Shown here: positions 37,618-47,202 of the stretch, in pieces
Numbering within the stretch: the first letter of the stretch is position 1
Layout of the letters: every line of letters begins with the position of its first letter
Assembly: GCF_001274785.1 (NCBI RefSeq)
Contig: NZ_LHPI01000008.1
Coordinates: 62,001 to 126,000 of the forward strand
DNA from: Vibrio hepatarius
Lineage (GTDB): Bacteria; Pseudomonadota; Gammaproteobacteria; Enterobacterales; Vibrionaceae
Direction: 5' to 3'
Length of the DNA: 64,000 nucleotides
Notes under the pieces: model-generated
The model's input: the letters and a program-made list of their open reading frames with translations, nothing else
What the model was told of the DNA's origin: nothing
The model's database searches: none
Translations under genes and position numbers: made by a program

Positions 37618-37657
37618 ACGTTTGCGTAATCGTTACCTGCAACATTTTTTGTGCAAC
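37618..37657 (+). promoter_or_regulatory. Candidate CytR/PurR-type operator cluster upstream of ompK
   Basis: ACGTTTGCGT (37618-37627) is a PurR-type half site, followed by two TGCAAC copies (37638-37643 and 37652-37657) 14 bp apart, which resemble CytR half sites. OmpK belongs to the Tsx-like nucleoside channel family, so nucleoside-responsive LacI-family control is plausible. The 342-bp gap holds no gene I can support. Confidence 0.45.
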
Positions 37658-37857
37658 ATCGTGAAAATTTGAATTGGTTCATTTTTTTTGTTTGTTAACG
37701 AGATCTCCATCACTAGTTTTATGTACTTTTTCACTCTGCGTCACTTCAAATTGAGATTTTTATCGCTATCATTCGCACCATTAGAGCACAGCATAGATTG
37801 TGCAGTTTTGGCTATAAGCATCTAAATTAATATTGAACAAACATAGAGAGTACCAGT

Positions 37858-38637
37858 ATGCGTAAATCACTTTTAGCTCTTGGTGTTGTGGCAGCAGTTT
37901 CAGCAGTACCAGCACAAGCAGAATACCTATACGGCTTTGGTAGCATGTATGCAGATTACCAAGTTTGGGATCACGGTTTCGGTAACGACGATGACAACTT
38001 TGGCGGCGATATCGATGATCGTAACCAACTTGTAATTGGTATCGAAGGTGGTGCAGCGTTTGACTGGGGTCAAATCTACGGCTTCTACGACTATGAAGGT
38101 GTAGACCGTTCTGGTGATGACCGTGGCGCATCAACGAAAGGTACTATCCACTACAACCTAACTGACTCTGGTGTTTCTCTTTACGCTCAGGTGTACAACA
38201 CAGACGCAGACAAATCAGCATTCCACGAGCAAAACCGTGTTCTAGGTCTAGGCTACACTGGTCTTAAAGGTGATGGTTGGGCATTCACTCCGTTCATCGG
38301 TGTTCACCAAATCAACAGCGGTGACATCAGCGGTAGCAACGGCGGTATGTTCGGTTACGTGGGTTACTACAACTTCGACCTAGCGGGTCAGAACTTCACG
38401 TTCGCAACTTGGAACGAGCTAGAATTCGCGCGTAACGACGACTACTCAGATCTTCAAAGCACTGACTTCGCAAGCGGCGACGGTTCAGAAAGCTGGGGTC
38501 TAAACGGTAGCTTGAACCTACTTTGGAACTTCCACCAAGATTGGTCTGCTGGCGTACTATACCGTTACACAGTAAACAAACTAGCGCGTAAAGATTACCA
38601 AGATCTAGTAATCTACCGACTACAGTACAACTTCTAA
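37858..38637 (+). CDS. ompK: Outer-membrane channel OmpK (Tsx-like; vibriophage receptor family)
   Basis: The 259-residue protein has a signal peptide (VPAQA, cut before EYLYGFG) and ends in QYNF, the C-terminal aromatic typical of outer-membrane barrels. It matches OmpK of V. parahaemolyticus and relatives, the receptor of phage KVP40, within the Tsx-like nucleoside-specific channel family. Repeated Gly/aromatic beta-strands run through it. It is a single gene with its own terminator. Confidence 0.95.
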   Translation: MRKSLLALGVVAAVSAVPAQAEYLYGFGSMYADYQVWDHGFGNDDDNFGGDIDDRNQLVIGIEGGAAFDWGQIYGFYDYEGVDRSGDDRGASTKGTIHYNLTDSGVSLYAQVYNTDADKSAFHEQNRVLGLGYTGLKGDGWAFTPFIGVHQINSGDISGSNGGMFGYVGYYNFDLAGQNFTFATWNELEFARNDDYSDLQSTDFASGDGSESWGLNGSLNLLWNFHQDWSAGVLYRYTVNKLARKDYQDLVIYRLQYNF

Positions 38638-38660
38638 TTTTAGACGTTGCTCAGAACATC

Positions 38661-38690
38661 AAATGGCACCTTCGGGTGCCATTTTTATTT
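38661..38690 (+). terminator. Terminator after ompK
   Basis: AAATGGCACC (38661-38670) pairs with GGTGCCATTT (38675-38684) around a TTCG tetraloop, followed by TTATTT. Confidence 0.92.
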
Positions 38691-38746
38691 GCTTTCTCAC
38701 TCGATAGCCTTATCCTTTGGGCAAATCCTTTTCTCTTCGTTAACGC

Positions 38747-39637
38747 ATGAACATTGTGGTTTTAGGTCCTGGAGCAATTGGCTCTCTCTGGGCACTCTCC
38801 TTACACAACGCTGGTCATTCGCTATCACTCTGGTCACGAAACGGCCACCACCAGTCGACTCTGTGTCTCGATACGCTCTCCCCCGTCACGTTGGTTAACA
38901 ATGACGCTGAAAAGCTAAAAGATGCCGACCTGTTATTGGTCACACTAAAAGCACCTCAAGTCGAAACAGCAATGCAGCCGCTACTTGAGCAGATTGACCC
39001 CGACTGCATCGTAGTTCTGATGCACAACGGCATGGGCACCGCAGACATCGTTGCCGAGCTGCTACCTAATAATCCACTGGTTCTGGCCACGACCACGCAT
39101 GGAGCCTATCGCCCAGAACCAAACAAAGTGCAGCATACTGGTGTAGGAATCACGCAACTCGGCGGACACAATGAGAAAGGTAAACAGTGTCAGTTTCTTG
39201 CAGAGGTCTTTGACCACGCACTGAGTACCGCGCAATGGCACAACCACATCGAACAAGCATTGTGGTCAAAGCTCGCGATCAACTGCGCGATCAACCCATT
39301 GACGGCGATCAACCAGATCACCAATGGTGAGTTGGCCGCAGATAGCTATCGCTCAACGTTGGTTAGCGTAGTTGAAGAAGTGGCACAGGTGATGAACGCA
39401 GAGGGCATTGTCACCGATGCGGCTAAACTAGAAGAAACGGTGTTTAATGTGATTCAAGCCACGGCAAAAAACCATTCTTCTATGCAGCAAGATATTGTCC
39501 ACAAACGCCCAAGCGAGATAGACTTTATCACGGGTTATTTACTGCAACGCGCCCAAACACACAACATTGCTGTGCCACACAACACCGCACTGTTTGAACA
39601 AATCAAACTCATAGAACAAAGCTGGAAATCATCATGA
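38747..39637 (+). CDS. panE: 2-dehydropantoate 2-reductase
   Basis: PanE reduces ketopantoate to pantoate with NADPH in coenzyme A synthesis. The 296-residue protein has the nucleotide motif VLGPGAIGSLWA and the catalytic lysine region LWSKLAINCAINPLTA. It overlaps yajL by four bases (ATGA), the same pairing as in E. coli. Confidence 0.95.
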   Translation: MNIVVLGPGAIGSLWALSLHNAGHSLSLWSRNGHHQSTLCLDTLSPVTLVNNDAEKLKDADLLLVTLKAPQVETAMQPLLEQIDPDCIVVLMHNGMGTADIVAELLPNNPLVLATTTHGAYRPEPNKVQHTGVGITQLGGHNEKGKQCQFLAEVFDHALSTAQWHNHIEQALWSKLAINCAINPLTAINQITNGELAADSYRSTLVSVVEEVAQVMNAEGIVTDAAKLEETVFNVIQATAKNHSSMQQDIVHKRPSEIDFITGYLLQRAQTHNIAVPHNTALFEQIKLIEQSWKSS

Positions 39638-40233
39638 GCAAAAAAGTCCTCGTCCCTATCGCTCCAGGCACCGAAGAGATGGAAGCGGTAACTATCATCG
39701 ACATGATGGTTCGCGCTGGCTACGAAACCGTTGTAGCCAGTGCTGACTTTGACGGTAATCTGGTGATGAAAGCCTCGCGCGGAGTAACGTTAACCGCGGA
39801 CTGTAAACTGGTCGATATCGCTGATGACGAATTTGACGCGGTGATCCTGCCCGGTGGGGTTGGCGGCGCGGAAACGTTTCGTGATAGTACGGTACTGGTT
39901 GAGATCGTTCGTCAGCAAATGTACGAAGGCAAATTAGTCGCTGCGATTTGCGCTGCACCTGCCTTAGTTCTTGCTCATCACAATCTTTATCCCGATGCGT
40001 TAATGACTTGCCATCCAAACTTCCAAGATCATATCGCTAAGGACAAATGGCGCGTCAAACGTGTGACTTACGATATCAACCATAACTTGCTCACCAGCCA
40101 AGGACCGGGAACTGCACTTGAGTTTGCGATGGAAATCATCATCAACTTGTCGGGTAAAGCGCACGCTTGGACCGTCGCCGAACCAATGGTGACCATTCCG
40201 ACTCTGCAATATCACAAGCTGGGTGACGAATAA
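39634..40233 (+). CDS. yajL: DJ-1/PfpI-family protein YajL
   Basis: A 199-residue DJ-1 superfamily protein with the nucleophile-elbow cysteine in AAICAAPALVL and the acidic residue in VLVPIAPGTEEMEAV. YajL is reported as a chaperone and protein/nucleotide deglycase, activities that are debated. It overlaps both panE and csdA, so the three genes are one translationally coupled unit. Confidence 0.94.
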   Translation: MSKKVLVPIAPGTEEMEAVTIIDMMVRAGYETVVASADFDGNLVMKASRGVTLTADCKLVDIADDEFDAVILPGGVGGAETFRDSTVLVEIVRQQMYEGKLVAAICAAPALVLAHHNLYPDALMTCHPNFQDHIAKDKWRVKRVTYDINHNLLTSQGPGTALEFAMEIIINLSGKAHAWTVAEPMVTIPTLQYHKLGDE

Positions 40234-41444
40234 TGCTCGACGTTAACGCAGTCACCCGCCAGTTTCCGGCTTTACAACAAACCGTCAATGACCAGCGCTT
40301 AGTCTATCTGGATAGTGCGGCGACAACCCAAAAGCCGCAGTGCGTGATTGATGCAATCAGCCGTTACTACAGCCAAGAAAACGCCAATGTTCATCGTGGT
40401 AGCCACAGCTTGACCGCACACGCGACTAGCCAGTTTGAATCAGCCAGAGAAACGGTTGCTGACTTCATCCATGCCGACTCCAGCAAAGAAATCATCTGGA
40501 CGCGAGGCGCAACCGAAGCGCTTAACTTAATCGCGCAGACTTACGCACGTAATACGTTACAAACGGGAGATGAAATTCTCGTCGGAGAGATGGAGCATCA
40601 CGCCAACATCGTCCCTTGGCAGATTGTCGCCGAGCAGACTGGCGCCAAAGTGGTCAAAGTACCGATGACACCAGACTGCCAGTTTGACTTAGCGGCATTC
40701 GAATCACTGTTATCTAGCCGGACAAAGCTAGTAGCCATTGCCCACATCACCAACGTCACTGGCACACGCCAACCGATTGAACAAGTGATTAGCAGAGCGC
40801 ATCAAGTGGGCGCTGTCGTGGTAGTCGATGGTGCGCAAGGTATCGTTCATGAGAAAGTAGATGTACAAGCGCTAGATGCCGATTTTTACGTCTTCTCAGG
40901 CCACAAGTTATACGCTCCTGCAGGTATCGGCGTGTTGTATGGCAAACTCAACTTATTGGAAGCCATGCCTCCTTGGCATGGCGGCGGTAAGATGGTCGAG
41001 AAAGTATCTTTCAACGGCACGACCTATAGCGAGTTACCGGGAAAGTTTGAGGCAGGAACGCCTAACGTTGCTGGTGCAATCGCACTTGAAACCGCGATCA
41101 AATGGTACCAAGAGTTTACCCCTCAAGACGTAGCAACGCATATTCACTCGCTTGTCGACAAAGCGCAGCGCCGCTTAAATCAAATCGAAGATGTACGGAT
41201 ACTTGGCTACCAAGAACACGCGTCAGTCATTTCTTTTGTGATTGATGGGGTTCATCACCAAGACATCGCGACGTTGCTTGACCAGCAAGGTATTGCAGTA
41301 CGCGCGGGTCACCACTGTGCGCACCCATTAATGGATGCGCTGAACGTCAAAGGAACTGTGCGTGCGTCATTCGCGATCTATAACACTGACAACGATGTTG
41401 AGCGATTTATCCAAGCGGTAGAGAAAGCGGTCGACATGCTTTAA
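40233..41444 (+). CDS. csdA: Cysteine desulfurase CsdA
   Basis: A PLP-dependent group II cysteine desulfurase of 403 residues that removes sulfur from cysteine for Fe-S assembly. The PLP lysine is in VFSGHKLYAP and the catalytic cysteine is in RAGHHCAHPL. It is closer to CsdA than to IscS by length and the single-Cys loop. No csdE neighbour is present. It starts within the yajL stop (TAATG). Confidence 0.93.
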   Translation: MLDVNAVTRQFPALQQTVNDQRLVYLDSAATTQKPQCVIDAISRYYSQENANVHRGSHSLTAHATSQFESARETVADFIHADSSKEIIWTRGATEALNLIAQTYARNTLQTGDEILVGEMEHHANIVPWQIVAEQTGAKVVKVPMTPDCQFDLAAFESLLSSRTKLVAIAHITNVTGTRQPIEQVISRAHQVGAVVVVDGAQGIVHEKVDVQALDADFYVFSGHKLYAPAGIGVLYGKLNLLEAMPPWHGGGKMVEKVSFNGTTYSELPGKFEAGTPNVAGAIALETAIKWYQEFTPQDVATHIHSLVDKAQRRLNQIEDVRILGYQEHASVISFVIDGVHHQDIATLLDQQGIAVRAGHHCAHPLMDALNVKGTVRASFAIYNTDNDVERFIQAVEKAVDML

Positions 41445-41462
41445 TGCGCTAAGGCGAAAAGC

Positions 41463-41500
41463 AAAAAGAGCGAGCACTGTGGCTCGCTCTTTCTATTTTT
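41463..41500. terminator. Bidirectional terminator between csdA and radA
   Basis: AAAGAGCGAGC (41465-41475) pairs with GCTCGCTCTTT (41482-41492), with T-rich continuation on the plus strand. Confidence 0.9.
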
Positions 41501-41512
41501 TACCTGTAGGTA

Positions 41513-42892
41513 TTACAACTCATCAAACGCTTCAATCGCTTCCGAGAGTTTTTTCACCCCGTGGATTTGCATGCCCGGAATACCACCTTTGGGCATATTT
41601 GCCGCGGGCACAATGGCTTTCTTGAAACCATGTTTGAACGCTTCGTTGAGACGCTCCTGACCACTTGGCACTGGGCGAATCTCTCCCGCCAAGCCGACCT
41701 CGCCAAACACCACCACATCTTTCGGTAGTGGGCGGTCACGGAAGCTCGAAAGCAACGCCACCACCAACGCCAAGTCGGCACTGGTTTCTGTCACTTTCAC
41801 CCCACCAACGACGTTAACAAACACGTCTTGGTCGGCCATTTGTAAGCCGCCGTGTTTGTGTAGCACTGCAAGCAGTAACGACAAGCGGTTCTGCTCTAGG
41901 CCGACCGCGACACGACGAGGGTTGGCCAGTTGTGAATAGTCCACCAACGCTTGGATTTCGACGAGCAACGGACGAGTCCCTTCCCACACAACCATTACCG
42001 AGCTGCCTGAGGTTTCTTCTTCACCACGCGATAAGAAGATTGCAGACGGATTGCTGACTTCTTTTAGTCCCTGCCCTGTCATGGCAAACACACCGAGCTC
42101 GTTGACCGCACCAAAACGGTTCTTATGACTGCGTAACGTACGGAAACGACTGTCGGTTCCACCATCGAGCAGTACAGAGCAGTCGATGATATGTTCTAGA
42201 ACCTTCGGTCCGGCGAGTGAACCGTCTTTGGTCACGTGACCAACGATGAACACCGCCACATTGTTCTGCTTGGCGTATCGTGTCAACGCAGTTGCCGATT
42301 CACGAACCTGCGCGACGCTGCCCGGCGAAGATTGCACATCCGATACGTGCATCACCTGGATCGAGTCGATCACCATGATCTTTGGTTGCTCTTTCTCTGC
42401 AATCTGACAGATACGGTCAACATTGGTCTCCGATAACATCTTGAGGTTATCTTTGGGTAGTCCCAAGCGCGAAGCACGCATCGCTACCTGTTGCAAAGAT
42501 TCCTCACCGGTGACGTAAAGCGTTGGCATGTGCGACGCAAGAAAACACATGGTTTGTAGCAACAAGGTCGACTTACCCGCGCCCGGGTTACCACCGATTA
42601 GGATCGCAGCACCGGGAACGACACCGCCGCCCATCACTCGGTCAAACTCTTTAAAGCCACTGGTAAAACGAGGCACTTCTTGTAAGTCGATCTCAGCCAG
42701 TGTCTGTACTTTGGTCTCGCCGCTGTTGCCCGCATAACCCGACAAACGCTCGTTTCTCGCCGCTGCTGGAGATGCGGCTAAACGTACTTCGCTGATCGTG
42801 TTCCACGAACCACATGCGTTACACTGCCCCTGCCATCTGGGGAAATCTGCACCACAATCGTTACATACATATGCTGTTTTCGCTTTTGCCAT
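41513..42892 (-). CDS. radA: DNA repair protein RadA
   Basis: RadA is a DnaB-like helicase that extends recombination intermediates. The 459-residue protein has the N-terminal zinc finger (CNDCG, CNACG), a RecA core (Walker A GGNPGAGKST, RadA-specific KNRFG), and a C-terminal Lon-like domain (GEVGLAGEIRPV). It is divergent from the PilZ gene. Confidence 0.97.
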   Translation of the reverse strand: MAKAKTAYVCNDCGADFPRWQGQCNACGSWNTISEVRLAASPAAARNERLSGYAGNSGETKVQTLAEIDLQEVPRFTSGFKEFDRVMGGGVVPGAAILIGGNPGAGKSTLLLQTMCFLASHMPTLYVTGEESLQQVAMRASRLGLPKDNLKMLSETNVDRICQIAEKEQPKIMVIDSIQVMHVSDVQSSPGSVAQVRESATALTRYAKQNNVAVFIVGHVTKDGSLAGPKVLEHIIDCSVLLDGGTDSRFRTLRSHKNRFGAVNELGVFAMTGQGLKEVSNPSAIFLSRGEEETSGSSVMVVWEGTRPLLVEIQALVDYSQLANPRRVAVGLEQNRLSLLLAVLHKHGGLQMADQDVFVNVVGGVKVTETSADLALVVALLSSFRDRPLPKDVVVFGEVGLAGEIRPVPSGQERLNEAFKHGFKKAIVPAANMPKGGIPGMQIHGVKKLSEAIEAFDEL

Positions 42893-43024
42893 GTCGCCTC
42901 AGTTATAAATTGTGAACTTGAATATCGCTTTGGCTCTAATTCTGCTTGATTCGCGGTAACATATCACTAAAGATCTGCGTTTCAAGGCCGATAAATTCAG
43001 CATGGAGCACTTTAAACAAACGAT

Positions 43025-45370
43025 ATGCAGCAGCCAGAAATTCTCTCTTTAGCAGAAAGGCTTATTCCCGCCTATCATTCGGACGACTTTGACCTATTAC
43101 TCAATCAAATGACTAAAGGCGAAGCGCCTTCAGTAAAGTTCTTAGTCAAGATGGAACTCAACCGAATGATGGCACCTTGTTACAAGAGCATTGATTTGCG
43201 TGGCAGGGTCAATGGCGAATGCCGACAATACGAACTCGCTGGTCGCACGCACTGGCTGGACGATGTCGCGTTCAATGCATATCACAAGCTGACGAACAAA
43301 TTTGGTGGCTACACTGAAGGTGTTTGGGAAGCGCTGTTTAACACCCATAATAACTTCCGCGTGATGAAGCAGCGACACCAATCTCTGCACAGCGAAAGCC
43401 AGCCCCCTGAAAAGCCACTCGAAGTGGAGGCGATCAATTTAGGCTTTGATTTAAAACGTAAAGAAAATCGCCTCAAAGTCTCCTCTCAGCTTGAGATTCA
43501 ACTCGACAGCAACCAACTGGTTCACGCGGTTACGGTCGATCTATCTCCGTCTGGCGCGAAGTTTAAAGTTCCGTCTGCATTTGATTATAAACTCGGTGAG
43601 ATCATTCATGCGCGTTTCGTCGAGCTGGCACGAACCAGTGAAATTGAGGGGATTGACCAAGCAATTCCATATCGTGTTGTCGGCATTGATGAGTCATACG
43701 AAAACGACGCGGTAAAATTCCTGCGCGTGTTGAAGCTTGATAACAGCAACACACTCGCGACCGTGATTGAACAGTACTTCAAAAGCGACGCGCAAAAGGC
43801 ACGTCACGATAATCAAGATAAAATCATTCGCGCCCGCACTCGTGGCTACGAGCACATTTTCCTCAAACACACCTGCAGCTTGCCACTGTTTTTCAGCGGT
43901 GATCAGCTCAAGCTGGTGTTGATGACGGAAAACAACCAGCCGATTTGGCACTACTGGCAAGACGAGCGTAACCAACAAGCTTTGAGCAGCTTGTTCAACC
44001 AAGACCGCATGTCGCAGTTGACCAGACCAGGGCTGAGAGGTAGCAGCAACGTACTCTACTCGTTTACCCATGAGCACCACGGTAAGACCCATTTCTTTTC
44101 AATGATGATGCCCGAAGCAACACGTGAAGTACGCCAGTTATTCTGGCACGTGGGAGCAAAGAAACCGTCTTGGAAAGCCTTCCGCCTTTCGGTGTTTGAA
44201 ATGTCGGACGAAGACAAACAAGCGCTGAGTCATCACTCAACCGAACTGGATTTAGACCCGAACACGCTGACACACTGCGGTATGTTGCAGGAGATCAGTG
44301 ATGAAAAGAGCAGCCAAGACTATTTACTGACAGAAAAGCCAAGACTGCCAAGCAGCTCGCTGAATCAGTTTAAGCACGCTCGCACTCCAGAGTACGACCC
44401 AACCAGTTTGTACTTTGACGCCAAATCACGCCGCAGAGAACCAAGATACCAGTTTAAATCTCCGGTTGAACTGACCACAGACGACAAGCAAGTTTTGGTT
44501 GGTCATACCGACGATCTCTCCAAGCACGGTGTGCGCATCATACTTTCCGAGCCGAGCCATCTTAAAGCGGGTGACGTTTGTGATCTCAACTTTAAAGAGC
44601 TACAGCTGTACGACAAACGCGTTCCGCTTAACTCCGTTCCTTATCAGATCGTGCGCATCAGCCCTGATGGTCGCACAATTCAGCTCTCGATGATGGAAGA
44701 GAGCTTTACCCTGCGAATCGTCGCCTTCCTCGGGCGCTTGATTGACTACAATCAAGAAAAGCTGGTTGCGAAGAAAGAGCTGTTGCCAAGTGGCGAGTTG
44801 CTAGAAGGGCTACACGATATTCTGCTGGATAAGGTGGTTTCGACACCTGTCTACTTTGAGAAACGTCGCGGCAACTTGAAACCAAAAGTCATTGGCGTCA
44901 ACTTCCCGCTGCCAGCACATATCGCGTTACTGGCGAAGCTCGGCGAAGAGAAAAGTTACTCATTGGAGCCGATCTACAAAGGCCGCACCAATACTTTGTT
45001 GGCGATGCCGATGAAACGTATTGAAGGGGCAAAACCGCAATATCACGAACTCTATTTGATGGTGATAAAGTTTGGTACACGTATTCAAGCGGTAGAATCA
45101 AAGCTCTCGAGCGAGTTTAGCAACATCAAGTCGCGGATTAAGTTTATCAAAGACGCGCAAGCCAGCGGCGAGTTCTTCGCGATCCGAGTGTTGAGTGCGC
45201 CAGTGCTCGACCCAATGACGGTATTGATGCACAAAGACCTAAAAGAGCTCAATCAAATCAGTCAGGCAAAAGCTCGCAGTCTCGAAAAAGAGCTCCACGA
45301 CGTGGTGGGATACGGTGAACTCACCGACATCACAGAAGAAGTCCTAATTCGGTTGGAACTGACCAAATAA
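43025..45370 (+). CDS. Large tandem-PilZ protein (PlzC-like)
   Basis: A 781-residue soluble protein with two PilZ-type c-di-GMP motifs. The first has RKENR (145-149) with DLSPSG (172-177), the second RREPR (470-474) with DLSKHG (497-502). Each pair is the RxxxR and DxSxxG of a functional PilZ site, separated by about 320 residues. From gene order between radA and serB it corresponds to V. cholerae VC2344 (PlzC). No output domain is recognised. It may sense c-di-GMP or have one regulatory and one structural PilZ. Confidence 0.88.
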   Translation: MQQPEILSLAERLIPAYHSDDFDLLLNQMTKGEAPSVKFLVKMELNRMMAPCYKSIDLRGRVNGECRQYELAGRTHWLDDVAFNAYHKLTNKFGGYTEGVWEALFNTHNNFRVMKQRHQSLHSESQPPEKPLEVEAINLGFDLKRKENRLKVSSQLEIQLDSNQLVHAVTVDLSPSGAKFKVPSAFDYKLGEIIHARFVELARTSEIEGIDQAIPYRVVGIDESYENDAVKFLRVLKLDNSNTLATVIEQYFKSDAQKARHDNQDKIIRARTRGYEHIFLKHTCSLPLFFSGDQLKLVLMTENNQPIWHYWQDERNQQALSSLFNQDRMSQLTRPGLRGSSNVLYSFTHEHHGKTHFFSMMMPEATREVRQLFWHVGAKKPSWKAFRLSVFEMSDEDKQALSHHSTELDLDPNTLTHCGMLQEISDEKSSQDYLLTEKPRLPSSSLNQFKHARTPEYDPTSLYFDAKSRRREPRYQFKSPVELTTDDKQVLVGHTDDLSKHGVRIILSEPSHLKAGDVCDLNFKELQLYDKRVPLNSVPYQIVRISPDGRTIQLSMMEESFTLRIVAFLGRLIDYNQEKLVAKKELLPSGELLEGLHDILLDKVVSTPVYFEKRRGNLKPKVIGVNFPLPAHIALLAKLGEEKSYSLEPIYKGRTNTLLAMPMKRIEGAKPQYHELYLMVIKFGTRIQAVESKLSSEFSNIKSRIKFIKDAQASGEFFAIRVLSAPVLDPMTVLMHKDLKELNQISQAKARSLEKELHDVVGYGELTDITEEVLIRLELTK

Positions 45371-45380
45371 ACACTGTGAC

Positions 45381-45414
45381 AAAAACAATAAAGGCGAGCC
45401 AAATGCTCGCCTTT
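45381..45414. terminator. Terminator between plzC-like gene and serB
   Basis: AAAGGCGAGC (45390-45399) pairs with GCTCGCCTTT (45405-45414). The minus-strand reading continues ATTGTTTTTG; the plus-strand T-run is poorer, so it mainly serves serB. Confidence 0.8.
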
Positions 45415-45435
45415 GCTATATCTGAACACCCGCGA

Positions 45436-46416
45436 TTAAGGCTGCGGCGAGAAGCTAACGCGTTTTTGCTTCACCAACATCGCCGATAGAATACATATCA
45501 CACCGCCTAATCCGCAGAAACGGATTGCGGCTTGCGCTTGCTGTTCGACTTTTGGCTTCGCGTGATACGCGATTCCTAATCCGGCTACGCCCATCATGGT
45601 CAGGTCATTGGCACCATCACCAACTGCAATCGTATTGTGTGACTCAATCTCATATTGCTCAGCAAGGTCTTCTAAGATGTCAGCTTTAGTTTGCGCCGTC
45701 ACAACGTCGCCCAATACTTTACCTGTCAGCTTGCCCTTAACGATTTCAAGCTGGTTAGATTGGGCAAAATCAAGACCAAGCTGCTGTTTTAAATGGTCAG
45801 AAAAGTAGGTAAACCCGCCCGATGCAATCGCCGTTTTCCAGCCAAACTGTTTGAAAGTCTGGATAAGTTCAGGCAAGTCAGGCATCAGTGGAAGCTCTTC
45901 TCTTACTGCCGATAAAATCGACTCATCCGCACCCGCCAGTTTGCCAACGCGCTGGCGCAGGCTCTGTTCAAAATCCAGCTCACCCTGCATTGCGCGTTCG
46001 GTCACTTCAGCCACTTCTTCGCCAACACCAGCCAACTTGGCAATTTCGTCAATACATTCAATTTGAATCGCCGTCGAATCCATATCGAATACAACCACAC
46101 CTGGCTTGCTCAAATCCGGCACATCTTGCAACTTCGCGTAATCCAGTCCGATAGCTTGTAAGATCTCTTCGTGCTCAGGGGTGAGTTCACCGTCCATCAG
46201 CGCGACTTCGTACTGACCGACTTTCCATACGTCTACGACTCCGTTGTAGTAACCAGTGAAAAAGTCGATATCGTCGAATTGGCCACCAGACAAGTAAGGG
46301 CCATAGATAATCCAACTGGCCTTAGCAACGTCAAAACAAGTCGCTAAACGTGTTTCTGGCAGTCGATTCATCAGCGGAATAGAGCGTCGAATTGATAATG
46401 TATTGAACCGTTCCAT
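45436..46416 (-). CDS. serB: Phosphoserine phosphatase
   Basis: SerB releases serine from phosphoserine, the last step of serine synthesis. The 326-residue HAD protein has the nucleophile motif VVFDMDSTA and the Mg-binding VGDGANDLTMM, with an N-terminal extension of about 100 residues seen in gammaproteobacterial SerB. I start at 46416, behind AGGA; the frame extends to 46446. It is divergent from ytjB, as in E. coli. Confidence 0.96.
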   Translation of the reverse strand: MERFNTLSIRRSIPLMNRLPETRLATCFDVAKASWIIYGPYLSGGQFDDIDFFTGYYNGVVDVWKVGQYEVALMDGELTPEHEEILQAIGLDYAKLQDVPDLSKPGVVVFDMDSTAIQIECIDEIAKLAGVGEEVAEVTERAMQGELDFEQSLRQRVGKLAGADESILSAVREELPLMPDLPELIQTFKQFGWKTAIASGGFTYFSDHLKQQLGLDFAQSNQLEIVKGKLTGKVLGDVVTAQTKADILEDLAEQYEIESHNTIAVGDGANDLTMMGVAGLGIAYHAKPKVEQQAQAAIRFCGLGGVICILSAMLVKQKRVSFSPQP

Positions 46417-46519
46417 GTTTATAATCCTAAAAAAACCTTGCAACACGTTAACCTATTGCAATTTGCCTACGCAAGTCTCAATATGCCCTATGGCTAAATA
46501 AATCGATTTTTGAGGTCAA

Positions 46520-47128
46520 ATGGATTCATCTCTGTTTTCATTTCGAGTCGCCATCAGAGCGCTTGCTATTCTTGCTCTGATCGCCATGGTGGCATTAGTT
46601 GGCGTCAACAGTGTCAAAATCACCAAGGGTAACGAGCAGATTCAGCAAAACCAGCTCAAGACCCTCACTCAGGTGCTAATCTCACAAGCATCCTTGTCAG
46701 CGGGTGATTTAATCGCAAACGAAGATCAAGAGCGCCTACTTAAGCTTAGCAACCAACTGGCGCAAGATGATTTGGTATACGACGCAACCATTTATAGCGC
46801 AGACGGCGTTCGTTTAGCGTCGAGTGATAACGCAAAGTCGGTTCGTGAAACGCTTGGGTTAGATACGCCACTGGCGACCGCACGCATTGGTAAGCAGCAA
46901 TTGGTTGAGCCGATTATGCACGATAATGCGGTGATTGGTTTTGTCCGCATCACCTTTGAAACGGGTAAAGTGACCGCGTTTTCTGACCATTACTACCGCA
47001 AGAGCGACCGCTATATGTATTCGATGGTCGCGGTGAGTTTCCTTGCCGGTTTGGTGCTGGCGATCGTGATTCGTAGAAAGCCGAAACGCAAAGGAAAGAA
47101 CTTGCTGCTGCAAGATATGGAATCCTAA
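46520..47128 (+). CDS. YtjB/Smp-family membrane protein
   Basis: A 202-residue protein with an N-terminal helix (residues 14-30), a periplasmic loop of about 130 residues and a C-terminal helix (residues 166-184), ending in a basic tail. It fits the YtjB (Smp) family of unknown function, and the position next to serB is conserved with E. coli. Confidence 0.85.
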   Translation: MDSSLFSFRVAIRALAILALIAMVALVGVNSVKITKGNEQIQQNQLKTLTQVLISQASLSAGDLIANEDQERLLKLSNQLAQDDLVYDATIYSADGVRLASSDNAKSVRETLGLDTPLATARIGKQQLVEPIMHDNAVIGFVRITFETGKVTAFSDHYYRKSDRYMYSMVAVSFLAGLVLAIVIRRKPKRKGKNLLLQDMES

Positions 47129-47147
47129 GCTCGCTGGATTAACACAA

Positions 47148-47181
47148 CAAAAAAAGCCTTGGTCTTAAACCAAGGCTTTTT
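47148..47181. terminator. Bidirectional terminator between ytjB and deoD
   Basis: AAAGCCTTGGT (47153-47163) pairs with ACCAAGGCTTT (47169-47179), flanked by A- and T-rich tracts. Confidence 0.9.
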
Positions 47182-47202
47182 GCTTTTCAAACAACTAGAT
47201 GA

